Shown in pieces: positions 36,003-44,838 of a DNA stretch of 64,000 nt (position 1 is its first letter; each line of letters starts with the position of its first letter). The stretch is from contig NZ_CP050975.2 of the NCBI RefSeq assembly GCF_012273515.2, forward strand, positions 7,254,001-7,318,000. Direction: 5' to 3'. The stretch is from Streptomyces sp. RPA4-2. Lineage in GTDB: Bacteria; Actinomycetota; Actinomycetes; Streptomycetales; Streptomycetaceae. The position numbers and the translations under genes are program-made. The notes beneath the pieces were generated by a model that did no database searches, was not told where the DNA came from, and saw nothing but the letters and a program-made list of their open reading frames with translations.

Positions 36003-36163
36003 AGCTCGGTCACCGCCGGGTTCCTGGCCCCATGGCCGGGGAGCAGCCCCGCGCCGACGTCGTTCCCGGCTCAACGGGACGGTGTGCGACGCCGACCGGG
36101 ATCGGTCGCCGCCTCCGCCGGAGCCGCCGTCGCCCGGCAGGGCGCCCGAACTGCGCCTCCTCG

Positions 36164-36211
36164 GCGATCCGCCGGGGGTCAGGCCTCCTGGGACAGCCCC
36201 CGGCGGATCGC
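36164..36211. terminator. Bidirectional hairpin with the dioxygenase stop codon in its loop
   Basis: GCGATCCGCCGGGGG (36164-36178) pairs perfectly with CCCCCGGCGGATCGC (36197-36211), a 15-bp stem with an 18-base loop. The stop codon of the minus-strand dioxygenase gene (36179-36181) lies in the loop, and its last codons form one arm. It sits between convergent genes. Confidence 0.75.
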
Positions 36212-36949
36212 GGACTCCACCGCCGAGTAGCCGCCGTCCGCCCGCTCCAGCTCGTGGGGCACCGCCGGGTACAGGGGCGGTTGCGCCATGAGACGCGGGC
36301 GCGTGCCGTGGTGCGGCTGCGCCGCGTGCACCAGGAACGGGTGACAGAGGTACACGTCGCCGGGCCGTCCGGTGGCCAGGGCGAGCGGGCGGTGGGCCGA
36401 CGCCGCGGCCACCTTCGGACCGAGTTCGAGGAACGAGGCGCCCGCCTCGCCGTAGGGCTCCAGGACCGGCGGCACGTCGAGGTGCGAGCCCACTCTGACA
36501 CGGGTCGGGGCGTCGTCCTCGGTCACCTCGCTGAACAGGAAGAGCATCAGCAGCGCCCGGCCCCGTGAGGAGAGGTTGGAGTGGTACAGCGACTGGCCGT
36601 CCGGGAGATAGCTCCCCTCGATGTGCCACCCCGCGTCGTCCGGCTCGTCCGGGTGCGGGAACCGCAGCGGGAAGCTGCCCAGTGCGTACCGTGGCTGCCA
36701 GCACCGCTCACCGACCAGCAGGTCGAAGGCCCGGTGCAGCGCGGGGGAGTTGGCCGCGGCCGCGAACGGACCCTGCGCCATGCTGCTCACCCAGCGCACG
36801 GGGTCCTCCCAGGTGCCGGGGTCGTCCGGGTCGTACCCCGTCTCCTTCCACAGCAGCCTCGCACCGTCCTCGGCGACGCGTGGGGGGAAGGCGCCCTCGA
36901 TCCGCACGAACCCGTCCTCGAGGAACCTCTCCACCATGTCGTCGTCCAT
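36179..36949 (-). CDS. Phytanoyl-CoA dioxygenase family protein
   Basis: A 256-residue Fe(II)/2-oxoglutarate-dependent oxygenase of the PhyH type. The first metal motif is DDAGWHIEGSYLPDG (His-x-Glu, about residue 110). The distal His and 2-oxoglutarate-binding Arg are in YLCHPFLVHAAQPHHGTRPRLM. Members hydroxylate acyl chains or natural-product intermediates; the substrate is unknown. The ATG at 36949 begins the conserved MDDDMVERFLEDGFVRIEG; 12 upstream codons are not conserved. It is divergent from the His-rich methyltransferase gene with 140 bases between. Confidence 0.85.
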   Translation of the reverse strand: MDDDMVERFLEDGFVRIEGAFPPRVAEDGARLLWKETGYDPDDPGTWEDPVRWVSSMAQGPFAAAANSPALHRAFDLLVGERCWQPRYALGSFPLRFPHPDEPDDAGWHIEGSYLPDGQSLYHSNLSSRGRALLMLFLFSEVTEDDAPTRVRVGSHLDVPPVLEPYGEAGASFLELGPKVAAASAHRPLALATGRPGDVYLCHPFLVHAAQPHHGTRPRLMAQPPLYPAVPHELERADGGYSAVESAIRRGLSQEA

Positions 36950-37089
36950 GGGGCCATGCTCGGGGACGGGCCGTCCCGGGCGCATCGGATTTTTCCTGCC
37001 GCCGGATTTGCTGTTCGAGCAAGGCCATTGGCCGTTTCCGGGAGCCGTGGAGCACGCTGTGCTCCAACCCGGACGAGAGGCCGACCACC

Positions 37090-38001
37090 ATGGCGCACGA
37101 GCACGAGAACATCCAGCGGCACGAGCACGAGAGCGCTCCCCGGCACGCCCATGACCACATCCACATGGACTTCGCCGACATGGTTCCCCTGCTGGAGCAG
37201 GAGGCGGAGCTGTTCAGCCCGCTGTACACCGAGGCGGCGGCCTGGCTGAGGGAGCAGCGGTCCGGGACCGGGCTGATAGTGGACGCCGGCAGTGGCCCAG
37301 GAGTCATCTCGTGTCTCCTCGCGGACGCCTTCCCCGCGGCGCGGGTCGTCGCCGTGGACGGTGTGGAATCCCTGCTGGAGCGCGCCCGCGCCCGCGCCGG
37401 CCGGCTCGGCGTCGGTGACCGCTTCAGCACGGTGCGGGCAGACCTCGCCGACGGACTGGGGGACGTGGAGTACCCGGCCGACCTGCTGTGGGCCAGCAGG
37501 TCCCTGCACCACGTAGGCGACCAGGGCGCCGCGCTCGCCGGGTTCGCACGTGCTCTCGCGCCCGGCGGCACGCTCGCCCTCCTGGAGGGCGGTCTGCCCC
37601 CGCGCTACCTCCCGCGCGACATCGGTGTGGGCCGCCCCGGTCTGCAGTCCAGGATCGACGTCGTCCACGACGAGTTCTTCGACCGGATGCGGGCCGGGCT
37701 ACCCGGAGCGGTGGCGGAGACCGAGGACTGGCCCGCCCTGCTGACGGCGGCCGGTCTGCGCCACACGGCGACCCGGACCTTCCTCGTCGATCTTCCCGCC
37801 CCGCTGTCGGACGAGGCCCGCGCCTTCGTCGTCACGGCCCTCACCCGCCTGCGCGATTCCCTCGGCGAAGGACTCGACCCGGACGACCTCGCCACCCTCG
37901 ACCGGCTGCTCGACCCGGAGGACAAGGCGGGCGTGCACCACCGCCCGGACGTGTTCCTGCTGACGGCGCACACGGTTCACGTCGCGGTGAAGCCGGAGTG
38001 A
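37090..38001 (+). CDS. SAM-dependent methyltransferase with His-rich N-terminus
   Basis: A 303-residue methyltransferase. SAM motif I is LIVDAGSGPGVISCLLADAF (about residues 58-77), followed by AARVVAVDGVESLLERA. The first 27 residues contain eight histidines in HExH/HxHxH patterns (MAHEHENIQRHEHESAPRHA then HDHIHMD), suggesting a metal-binding tail. Acceptor unknown. The ATG follows GAGAGGCCGACCACC. It is divergent from a PhyH-type dioxygenase, and the two could modify the same metabolite (inference). Confidence 0.82.
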   Translation: MAHEHENIQRHEHESAPRHAHDHIHMDFADMVPLLEQEAELFSPLYTEAAAWLREQRSGTGLIVDAGSGPGVISCLLADAFPAARVVAVDGVESLLERARARAGRLGVGDRFSTVRADLADGLGDVEYPADLLWASRSLHHVGDQGAALAGFARALAPGGTLALLEGGLPPRYLPRDIGVGRPGLQSRIDVVHDEFFDRMRAGLPGAVAETEDWPALLTAAGLRHTATRTFLVDLPAPLSDEARAFVVTALTRLRDSLGEGLDPDDLATLDRLLDPEDKAGVHHRPDVFLLTAHTVHVAVKPE

Positions 38002-38114
38002 CCCGGGCCGGCGGGCACGCGCCCGGCCGCTCGGGCCGCCGCGGCCGTCCTTGACTTCGAGAGCGCTTCAACTGGTGTACTCCCGTGGTCGATCGGATCC
38101 ACACGGGGGTATTC

Positions 38115-38816
38115 ATGAACGACTCACCTGTCGCGCTCATCACCGGTGGCGGAAGCGGTATCGGTGCCGCGGTCGCGCGCCAACTGCTCGATGCCGGGCA
38201 CCGGGTCACGGTCACCGGGCGGGGCGCGGAGCGACTGCGTACCTTCGCCGAGGAACTGGGCCGCCCCGAAGGGCTGTTGACGGTCGTGGGCAACGCGGCC
38301 GAGTACGACGACGTGCGGGCGGCGGTCGAGTCGACGCTCAAGGAGTTCGGCCGCCTGGACACCGTCGTCGCCAACGCCGGTCTCGCCACGCACGATTCAG
38401 TCGCCGGGGGCGACCCGGCCGGCTGGACCGAGATGGTGCTGACCAATGTGCTGGGTCCGGCGCTGCTGATCAGGGCCTCGATCGACGCCCTGAAGGAGAC
38501 GAGGGGCCGGATCGTGCTCGTCGGGAGCGTGGCGGGCCACGTCCACACGCCGGGCAACATCTACGGCGCCACCAAGTGGGCCGTGACCGGGCTCGCCGAG
38601 AACACCCGCCGGGAGGTCACCGAGTTCGGTGTCGGCGTGACCCTGATCTCGCCGGGCCGGGTGGAGACACCGTTCTGGGACAGCTACGGGAGCCTTCCGC
38701 CCGGTGATCTCCTGACGGCCGAACAGCTGGCGGAGTCGATCGTCTGGGCGATCGGCCGGCCCGCCGGCGTCGATGTGAACACCGTGGTGGTACGGCCGAT
38801 CGGTCAGCCCGTCTGA
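38115..38816 (+). CDS. SDR-family oxidoreductase
   Basis: A 233-residue classical short-chain dehydrogenase. The cofactor loop is ITGGGSGIGAAVARQLL, the NAG motif is VVANAGLATHD, the catalytic Ser is in VLVGSVAGH, and the Tyr-x-x-x-Lys pair is IYGATKWA. The residue after the second strand (GRGAERL) suggests NADP preference. Substrate unknown. GGGGG stands before the ATG at 38115; a further in-frame start lies 10 codons upstream. A small GCCCC-TTC-GGGGC hairpin follows at 38828-38840. Confidence 0.87.
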   Translation: MNDSPVALITGGGSGIGAAVARQLLDAGHRVTVTGRGAERLRTFAEELGRPEGLLTVVGNAAEYDDVRAAVESTLKEFGRLDTVVANAGLATHDSVAGGDPAGWTEMVLTNVLGPALLIRASIDALKETRGRIVLVGSVAGHVHTPGNIYGATKWAVTGLAENTRREVTEFGVGVTLISPGRVETPFWDSYGSLPPGDLLTAEQLAESIVWAIGRPAGVDVNTVVVRPIGQPV

Positions 38817-38926
38817 CGGGCGCGGGAGCCCCTTCGGGGCGCGGGCCGGTGATCCGTGCGTGTACGACGGGTGGGCGCCGCACCGGCCCACGACACCCGC
38901 GCCCACCCGTCGAGCCTGCGCGGCCC

Positions 38927-39628
38927 TCAGTTGTTCTGCAGGAACTGGTTCGCCAGGGAGTCTCCGAGCGACACGGCCGCGGTGTGACTCTCGATCGGTG
39001 ACACCTGCGAGTTCTTGAACAGGATGTACGTCACGCCGGAGTCCGCGCCGCCGGTCTCCGGGTCGGGGTCGATACCGAGGGCCTTGGCCGTGGCGTACGA
39101 GGCCTCACCGATGATCTGTGTCGGCCCGGTGTCGCCCACGACGGCGTACTCGACCTTGTTGTTGTAGATCACCGCGACGACGCCGCCGCCCTTGATCCCG
39201 TAGCTCGTGTACTTCCAGATGCTGCTGGTGCTCGGCACCACGACGTACGGCAGCGACTCGGCCCGCAGCGGCTTGCCGTCGGACTGGTGGAAGGCGGTGT
39301 CGTCCTGGAACCAGGGGTCGGCGTCGCCGTTGCACTGGGCGGTGACCTGGCCGTCGCAGTCGATGTCCATGTCGGCCTTCCAGAACACGGCGCCGTTCTT
39401 GCCGCACACGGGGATGGTGGCCGAGGTCTCGTCGTCGGTCTTGTACTTGCCGCTCGATATCTGGGAACAGGACGTCACCTTGGCGAGCAGGGCGGACGCG
39501 CTGACCGAGCCCTCCTGGGCGGAGGCGGGGGATGCGGCGCCGGACGGGGCGGCGGTGGCCGGGAGTGCGGCGGTGGCGAGGAGCGCGGCACCGGCGACGG
39601 CCGCGAGGGTCAGTGTTCGAGAGCGCAT
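38927..39628 (-). CDS. Secreted GH75 chitosanase
   Basis: A 233-residue secreted hydrolase with a signal peptide (residues 1-27, ending ATAA). The mature part matches glycoside hydrolase family 75 endo-chitosanase: KADMDIDCDGQ, DPWFQDDTAFHQSDG, ESLPYVVVPS, GGGVVAVIYNNKVEYAVVGDTGP and IGEASYATAKALGI. The acidic residues in GDTGP and GEASY are the family's catalytic candidates. It cleaves beta-1,4 links in chitosan outside the cell. GAGGGG precedes the ATG. A palindrome like those upstream of other Streptomyces chitosanase genes lies 17 bases upstream. Confidence 0.9.
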   Translation of the reverse strand: MRSRTLTLAAVAGAALLATAALPATAAPSGAASPASAQEGSVSASALLAKVTSCSQISSGKYKTDDETSATIPVCGKNGAVFWKADMDIDCDGQVTAQCNGDADPWFQDDTAFHQSDGKPLRAESLPYVVVPSTSSIWKYTSYGIKGGGVVAVIYNNKVEYAVVGDTGPTQIIGEASYATAKALGIDPDPETGGADSGVTYILFKNSQVSPIESHTAAVSLGDSLANQFLQNN

Positions 39629-39644
39629 GTGGGGGACCCCTCTG

Positions 39645-39661
39645 TTAGGAAAGTTTCCTTA
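39645..39661 (-). promoter_or_regulatory. CsnR-type chitosanase operator
   Basis: TTAGGAAAGTTTCCTTA is a near-perfect palindrome just upstream of the chitosanase start. A similar GGAAA-n-TTTCC palindrome is known upstream of Streptomyces chitosanase genes and is bound by the ROK-family repressor CsnR, released by chitosan oligosaccharides. Identification here is by resemblance only. Confidence 0.65.
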
Positions 39662-39840
39662 CCGGGTTGCCGTACAAGGTGGCCCTGTTTGCATGACCCC
39701 GTCAAGACCTTCGGCGGAGTTGGTCCGGTCCAGGAATCGGAGGGAGGGGTGTTCCGGGGGCTGACGCTGGTTCAGGGGGTCGGAAAGCCGCCGGCCCGGA
39801 CACGCGGGGCGTGTCCGGGCCGGCGGAGGAGTCGGGCTGG

Positions 39841-40674
39841 TCAGCCCACGTCGAAGGCGGCCGGGTCGGGACCGATGCGACGGTCCTCGTTCAGCGCGCT
39901 GATCGCCGCGATGTCCTCGGCGTCGAGGGAGAAGTCGAACACGTCGATGTTCTCCGCGATCCGGGCCGGGGTCACGGACTTGGGGATCACGACGTTGCCC
40001 AGCTGGATGTGCCAGCGGAGCACGATCTGTGCCGGCGTGCGGCCGTGCTTCTGGGCGATGGCGACGATCGCCGGCACCTCCAGCAGACCCTTGCCCTGGC
40101 CGAGCGGGGACCAGGCCTCGGTGGCGATGCCCTGCTCCGCGTGGAACTCGCGCGCCGCGCGCTGCTGGAGGTGCGGGTGCAGCTCGATCTGGTTGACGGC
40201 CGGGATGACGGACGTCGCCTCGATCAGCTTCTCCAGGTGTTCCGGAAGGAAGTTGGAGGTGCCGATGGCCTTGGCGCGGCCGTCGGCGTGGATCTTCTCG
40301 AAGGCCCTGTACGTGTCGACGTATCGATCCCGGGACGGCAGCGGCCAGTGGATCAGATACAGGTCCACGTATTCCAGGCCGAGCTTCTCCAGGGAGGTGT
40401 CGAACGCGCGGAGTGTCGCGTCGTACCCCTGGTCGCTGTTCCAGAGCTTGGTGGTGACGAAGAGGTCCTCGCGCGCGATGCCGGAGGAGGCGATCGCCTT
40501 GCCGGTACCCTCCTCATTGCCGTAGATCGCCGCCGTGTCGATGCTGCGGTATCCGCTCTCCAGCGCGGTGGCGACGGCTCGCTCCGCCTCGTCGTCCGGG
40601 ACCTGCCAGACGCCGAAGCCCAGCTGCGGCATCTCGACGCCGTTGTTCAGGATGATCGGGGGGACCTTGCTCAC
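39841..40674 (-). CDS. Aldo/keto reductase (2,5-diketogluconate-reductase type)
   Basis: A 277-residue AKR. The catalytic tetrad is visible: Asp and Tyr in SIDTAAIYGNE, Lys in VTTKLWNSD and His in YLIHWPLPS. The NADPH site is seen in VVIPKSVTPARIAEN. It reduces aldehydes or ketones; the physiological substrate is not evident. The GTG at 40674 was chosen because homologues start SKVPPIILNNGVEMP; an upstream ATG at 40725 would add 17 residues. It stands alone. Confidence 0.88.
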   Translation of the reverse strand: MSKVPPIILNNGVEMPQLGFGVWQVPDDEAERAVATALESGYRSIDTAAIYGNEEGTGKAIASSGIAREDLFVTTKLWNSDQGYDATLRAFDTSLEKLGLEYVDLYLIHWPLPSRDRYVDTYRAFEKIHADGRAKAIGTSNFLPEHLEKLIEATSVIPAVNQIELHPHLQQRAAREFHAEQGIATEAWSPLGQGKGLLEVPAIVAIAQKHGRTPAQIVLRWHIQLGNVVIPKSVTPARIAENIDVFDFSLDAEDIAAISALNEDRRIGPDPAAFDVG

Positions 40675-40927
40675 GAGCTCTCGATCCTTCAGTCGTCGGG
40701 TGGTACTGCCATGGTCAACGATCATCGGCCCTGATGCATTCCTGACCGGCTGATTCCCGGCGGATTGACGACGGGGCCCGGAGATTGGCCGGAAATGAGC
40801 CCGGCGGTGGGGGCGCGGTCGTCGACGGGGGCGAGGGAGGCGGGTCGCTTCCGGACGGAGCGGGGGATCACCCGGGTCGGGAGCGGGAAGGACGGGAAGG
40901 GAGGGTAGGGCGGGAGAGCGGGGGTCC

Positions 40928-42754
40928 CTATGCCTGGTACAGCGCCTCGACCTCCGTCGCGTACGCGTTCTCGATCGCCTTGCGCTTCAGCTTCAGCGAA
41001 GGCGTCAGCAATCCGTGTTCCTCGGTGAACTGGTGGGCCAGTATCCGGAAGGTGCGGATCGACTCGGCCTGCGAGACGAGGGTGTTGGCCGCGACCACCG
41101 CGCGCCGCACCTCGGTCTCCAGGTCCGGGTCGTGCACCAGGTCGGCGGTGGACAGCGGGGGCTTGCCCCGCATCTGGAGCCAGTGTTCGACGGCCTCCCC
41201 GTCGAGGGTGACGAGCGCCGCGATGAACGGCCGGTCGTTGCCGACGACGATGCACTGCGCGACCAGCGGATGATCGCGCACCCGCTCCTCCAGGACGCCC
41301 GGTGAGACGCTCTTGCCGCCGGAGGTCACCAGGATCTCCTTCTTGCGCCCGGTGATGGTGAGGTAGCCGTCCTCGTCGAGGGAGCCCAGGTCGCCGGTGG
41401 CGAGCCAGCCGTCGTGCAGGGTGGCGTCGGTGGCCTTGGGGTCGTTGAGATAGCCCTGGAAGACGTTCCCGCCGTTCAGCCAGACCTCCCCGTCGTCCGC
41501 GATGTGCACGGTGGTGCCGGGGATCGCCTGGCCGACGGTGCCGAACCGGGTGCGCTCGGGCGGGTTGGCGGTGGCGGCCGCGGTGGACTCGGTGAGCCCG
41601 TACCCCTCGTACACGGTGACACCCGCGCCCGCGAAGAACAGCCCGAGCCGCCGGTCCATCGCCGAACCGCCCGACATCGCGTGTCTGACCCGGCCGCCCA
41701 TCGCGGCCCGCACCTTGGAGTAGACGACCTTGTCGAAGAACTGGTGCTGCACCCGCAGGGCCGCCGAGGGGCCCGGTCCGATGCCCCAGGCCTTCTCCTC
41801 GACCGCGTCCGCGTAGCGCACGGCGACCTCGACGGCCTTCTCGAACGGTCCTGATCTGCCCTCTTTCTCGGCCTTGCGGCGGGCGGCGTTGAAGACCTTC
41901 TCGAAGATGTACGGCACCGCGAGGAAGAACGTCGGGCGGAACGCGGCCAGGTCCGGCAGCAGGGCCGCCGCGTTGAGCTGCGGCTGGTGGCCGAATTTGA
42001 CCTTCCCGCGGAACGCCGCGATCTGCACCATCCGCCCGAAGACATGCGCGAGCGGCAGGAACAGCAGAGTGGACGCCTGGTCACCGCGCCGTGAGTGGAA
42101 GACCGGCTCCCAGCGCTCGATGACGGTGTCCGCCTCGAACATGAAGTTCGCGTGCGAGAGGACACAGCCCTTGGGGCGCCCGGTGGTGCCCGAGGTGTAG
42201 ATGATCGTCGCGATGGACTCGGGCGTGACCGCGCGCCGGTGCCGGTGCACCACCTCGTCGTCGAGGTGCGCGCCCGCTTCGTACAGCTCCTGCACCGCGC
42301 CGGCGTCCAGCTGCCACAGCTTGTGCAGCTGCGGCAGCCGGTCGACGACGGTGGCGACCGTCATCGCGTGGTCCTCGTGCTCCACCATGACCGCCGACAC
42401 CTGGGCGTCGTGCAGCATCCAGAAGACCTGCTCGGCGGAGGAGGTCGGGTAGATGGGCACGACCTGAGCGCCGATCGTCCACAACGCGAAGTCGAAGAGT
42501 GTCCACTCGTAGCGCGTGGGGCACATGATCGCGATCCGGTCCCCGAACCGGATGCCGTGGGCGAGCAGGCCCTTGGCCAGGGCGAGGACCTCGTCACGGA
42601 ACTCGGCCGACGTCACGTCGCGCCACTGTCCCTGCTCGTCCTTGCGGCCGAGCGCGATGTGCAGCGGATCCTCCTTGGCATGGTCGAACACGACGTCGGC
42701 CAGGCCGCCCACCGGCGGCGCCGACGCCAACGGAGAGTTGGTGAACTCGCGCAA
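40928..42754 (-). CDS. Long-chain fatty-acid--CoA ligase / AMP-dependent synthetase
   Basis: A 608-residue adenylate-forming enzyme that activates a fatty acid through acyl-AMP to acyl-CoA. Motifs in order: P-loop TIIYTSGTTGRPKGCVLSH (about residue 180), YEGYGLTES, the hinge region TGDLGSLDEDGYLTITGRKKE and the C-terminal catalytic Lys region LLTPSLKLKRKAI. The start is TTG at 42754: AGGAG stands five bases upstream and family members start REFTNSPLASAPPVGGLADV. Upstream ATG/GTG codons lie in non-conserved sequence. A TACGG-CT-CCGTA palindrome lies about 150 bases upstream. Confidence 0.9.
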   Translation of the reverse strand: MREFTNSPLASAPPVGGLADVVFDHAKEDPLHIALGRKDEQGQWRDVTSAEFRDEVLALAKGLLAHGIRFGDRIAIMCPTRYEWTLFDFALWTIGAQVVPIYPTSSAEQVFWMLHDAQVSAVMVEHEDHAMTVATVVDRLPQLHKLWQLDAGAVQELYEAGAHLDDEVVHRHRRAVTPESIATIIYTSGTTGRPKGCVLSHANFMFEADTVIERWEPVFHSRRGDQASTLLFLPLAHVFGRMVQIAAFRGKVKFGHQPQLNAAALLPDLAAFRPTFFLAVPYIFEKVFNAARRKAEKEGRSGPFEKAVEVAVRYADAVEEKAWGIGPGPSAALRVQHQFFDKVVYSKVRAAMGGRVRHAMSGGSAMDRRLGLFFAGAGVTVYEGYGLTESTAAATANPPERTRFGTVGQAIPGTTVHIADDGEVWLNGGNVFQGYLNDPKATDATLHDGWLATGDLGSLDEDGYLTITGRKKEILVTSGGKSVSPGVLEERVRDHPLVAQCIVVGNDRPFIAALVTLDGEAVEHWLQMRGKPPLSTADLVHDPDLETEVRRAVVAANTLVSQAESIRTFRILAHQFTEEHGLLTPSLKLKRKAIENAYATEVEALYQA

Positions 42755-43199
42755 TCCCGCTCCTAGTGGCGCTCCGCACAGCGCCGTGAAAGCTACCCCA
42801 CCGGGCCGCCGGACGGGAGGGGCGCCGGAGTGGGGGAGCACGCGGCGTCCGCACAGGTCAGTCACGGAAATGCCCGCACATGGGGAAGGGTCGGACAGAA
42901 TCCCTTACGGCTCCGTAGGTTTCGATCCCGTAATCTCCACGGAATCTGTACGACCTGACGGCGCCTCGGCGACAGCACGCCGGGTGCCGGATTTGTCGGC
43001 CTCGCGCCCCGGCGGGAACACGTGCGACGGCCCCGCCGGGCAGGGACGCGTGCGAGGGGTTCCCGCCGCGTCGGCGGCGTGCGGCGGCCCCGGCCGGGTG
43101 AGCGCGGCGCAGGGCCGGGCACGGGGCCGGGCCGGGCACGGGGCCGGGAAAGGGTCGGGGCCGGGCCAGGGTCAGGGGCGGGCGAGGGCCAGGGGCGGT
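42755..43199. other. Intergenic region with palindrome and G-rich repeats
   Basis: No gene seen. The stretch 42900-42950 is less GC-rich and contains the inverted repeat TACGGCTCCGTA (42906-42917), with a further CCGTAA nearby, a likely regulator site for the ligase gene. From about 43105 to 43198 the plus strand is an irregular array of GGGCCGGGCACGG-type runs that could form quadruplexes. Confidence 0.5.
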
Positions 43200-43733
43200 C
43201 TACCCCTGGAACTCCGTCAGGTCGATCCCGAACACCCGCAGGTCGTTCCCGTGCACCGGATCCTGCGCGGTGCCCTCCGGCCGCATGTCGAGCTTGCCCA
43301 GCACGTTCGTGGAAGCGGTGTCCCCCGTCCGGCACACGGCGACGACCCGGTCCAGGCCGCGGTCCTGAAGGGCGAACTCCAGCGCGCCGTGGGCCGCCTC
43401 CGACGCGTATCCCTGCCCCCAGAACGCCCGCCCGAGCCGCCAGCCGATCGCCACCTCGCCCGCGATCGCGGACGGGGCGTCGGCCAGGTACAGCCCGACC
43501 GCTCCGGCCAGCTCCCCGGAGCCCAGGAGCTCGACGGCGAAGATCCCGAAGCCTTCCTCGTCCCACTCCTCCTCCCAGGCCTCGATGTCCTCGGCGGTCT
43601 CCTCCAGGGAACGCGTCGCGCCGTCGCCGATCCACCGCATCACCTCGGGGTCGGCGTGGATCTCGGACAGGGGGACAAGGTCGTCGTCCAGCCAGCGGCG
43701 CAGGAGAAGACGGGGGGTGTGGATCTCGCTCAT
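43200..43733 (-). CDS. GNAT-family N-acetyltransferase
   Basis: A 177-residue RimJ/RimL-type acetyltransferase. It starts IHTPRLLLRRWLDDDL, has the acetyl-CoA loop GRAFWGQGYASEAAHGAL and ends with the strand-helix pattern TASTNVLGKLDMRPEG. Substrate unknown. The start at 43733 begins the conserved fold. It precedes nothing on the same strand for 440 bases, and the LysR gene ends 67 bases upstream of it. Confidence 0.85.
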   Translation of the reverse strand: MSEIHTPRLLLRRWLDDDLVPLSEIHADPEVMRWIGDGATRSLEETAEDIEAWEEEWDEEGFGIFAVELLGSGELAGAVGLYLADAPSAIAGEVAIGWRLGRAFWGQGYASEAAHGALEFALQDRGLDRVVAVCRTGDTASTNVLGKLDMRPEGTAQDPVHGNDLRVFGIDLTEFQG

Positions 43734-43800
43734 GGCCCCATCCTGCCGACACGGGGGCGCGAGGGCGAATGACGGCGGGATCAGCCCGGTGGCGACGGGA

Positions 43801-44709
43801 TCATCCAGGTGGCGGCAGCGGGCGGCCCCGCGGCCTCGGCTGTCCCCGGTGCAGCCGGTCACCGCCGCCCAGGATCGCCGCCGCCAGCGCGTCCGCCGCC
43901 TCCTGCGCGGACGCCTGGCGCTGTCCGTGCACCAGGACGAAGTCGACTTCGCCGAGCTCCGGCAGTCCCGCCCGCTCCGGGACCGTGACCAGGCCGGGCG
44001 GTACGAGCCCCCGGGAGTGGGCCATCACACCGAGGCCCGCGCGGGCCGCCGCGACCAGGGCGTTCAGGCTCCCGCTGGTGCAGGCGATGCGCCAGGACCG
44101 GCCCTGGCGCTCCAGCGCCTCAAGGGCCAGCGCGCGGGTGATGCCGGGGGGCGGGTAGACGATCAGCGGAACCGGGCGGTCCGGGTCGAGGCGCAGGCGT
44201 TCCGCGCCGATCCAGACCAGGCGGTCGTGCCGGACCAGCTCGCCGCGCGGGTCCTCGGGCCGCCGCTTGGCCAGCACCAGGTCGAGTCTGCCCGCCGCGA
44301 GCTGCTCGTGCAGCGTGCCGGACAACTCGACCGTCAGCTCCAGGTCCACTTCGGGGTGGTCGTACCGGAAACCCTCCAGGATCTCCGGCAGCCGGGTCAG
44401 CACGAAGTCCTCCGAGGCGCCGAAGCGGAGGCGGCCGCGCAGCCGGGTGCCCGTGAAGAACGCGGTCGCCTGTTCGTGCACCTCCAGGATGCGGCGCGCG
44501 AAGCCCAGCATCGCCTCGCCGTCCACCGTGAGCTCCACGGAGTGCGTGTCGCGCGAGAACAGCTGCCGTCCGGCGGCGTCCTCCAGCCGGCGCACGTGCT
44601 GGCTGACCGTCGACTGGCGCAGCCCCAGCCGCCGGGCGGCCTGCGTGAAGCTCAGGGTTTGGGCCACCGCGAGGAAGGTACGCAGCTGGGACGGGTCGTA
44701 CACCCTCAC
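43801..44709 (-). CDS. LysR-family transcriptional regulator
   Basis: A 302-residue LTTR. The N-terminal HTH is QLRTFLAVAQTLSFTQAARRLGLRQSTVSQHVRRLEDAAG; the effector domain begins GRLRFGASEDFVLTRLPEIL. LTTRs usually control the divergent gene, here a bile-acid:sodium-symporter-family transporter. GTG at 44709 was used; a GTG two codons later is possible. The gap contains CGTGAT (44724-44729) and ATCACG (44759-44764), which may be parts of its operator. Confidence 0.9.
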   Translation of the reverse strand: MRVYDPSQLRTFLAVAQTLSFTQAARRLGLRQSTVSQHVRRLEDAAGRQLFSRDTHSVELTVDGEAMLGFARRILEVHEQATAFFTGTRLRGRLRFGASEDFVLTRLPEILEGFRYDHPEVDLELTVELSGTLHEQLAAGRLDLVLAKRRPEDPRGELVRHDRLVWIGAERLRLDPDRPVPLIVYPPPGITRALALEALERQGRSWRIACTSGSLNALVAAARAGLGVMAHSRGLVPPGLVTVPERAGLPELGEVDFVLVHGQRQASAQEAADALAAAILGGGDRLHRGQPRPRGRPLPPPG

Positions 44710-44838
44710 AGGTTATCGCGGATCGTGATGTCAGTCAGAACGGTATGACGGATTCCCGATCACGGAAGCGAGGAGGACGATGGAGAGGGCACGACCCGCC
44801 TCGGCGGACGATCTACGACAAGCGAGCAGTGGAGCACC

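Noticed and set aside
43105..43198. CRISPR-like array in G-rich repeats
   Set aside because: Units are short, irregular, adjacent and without unique spacers; no cas genes are present.
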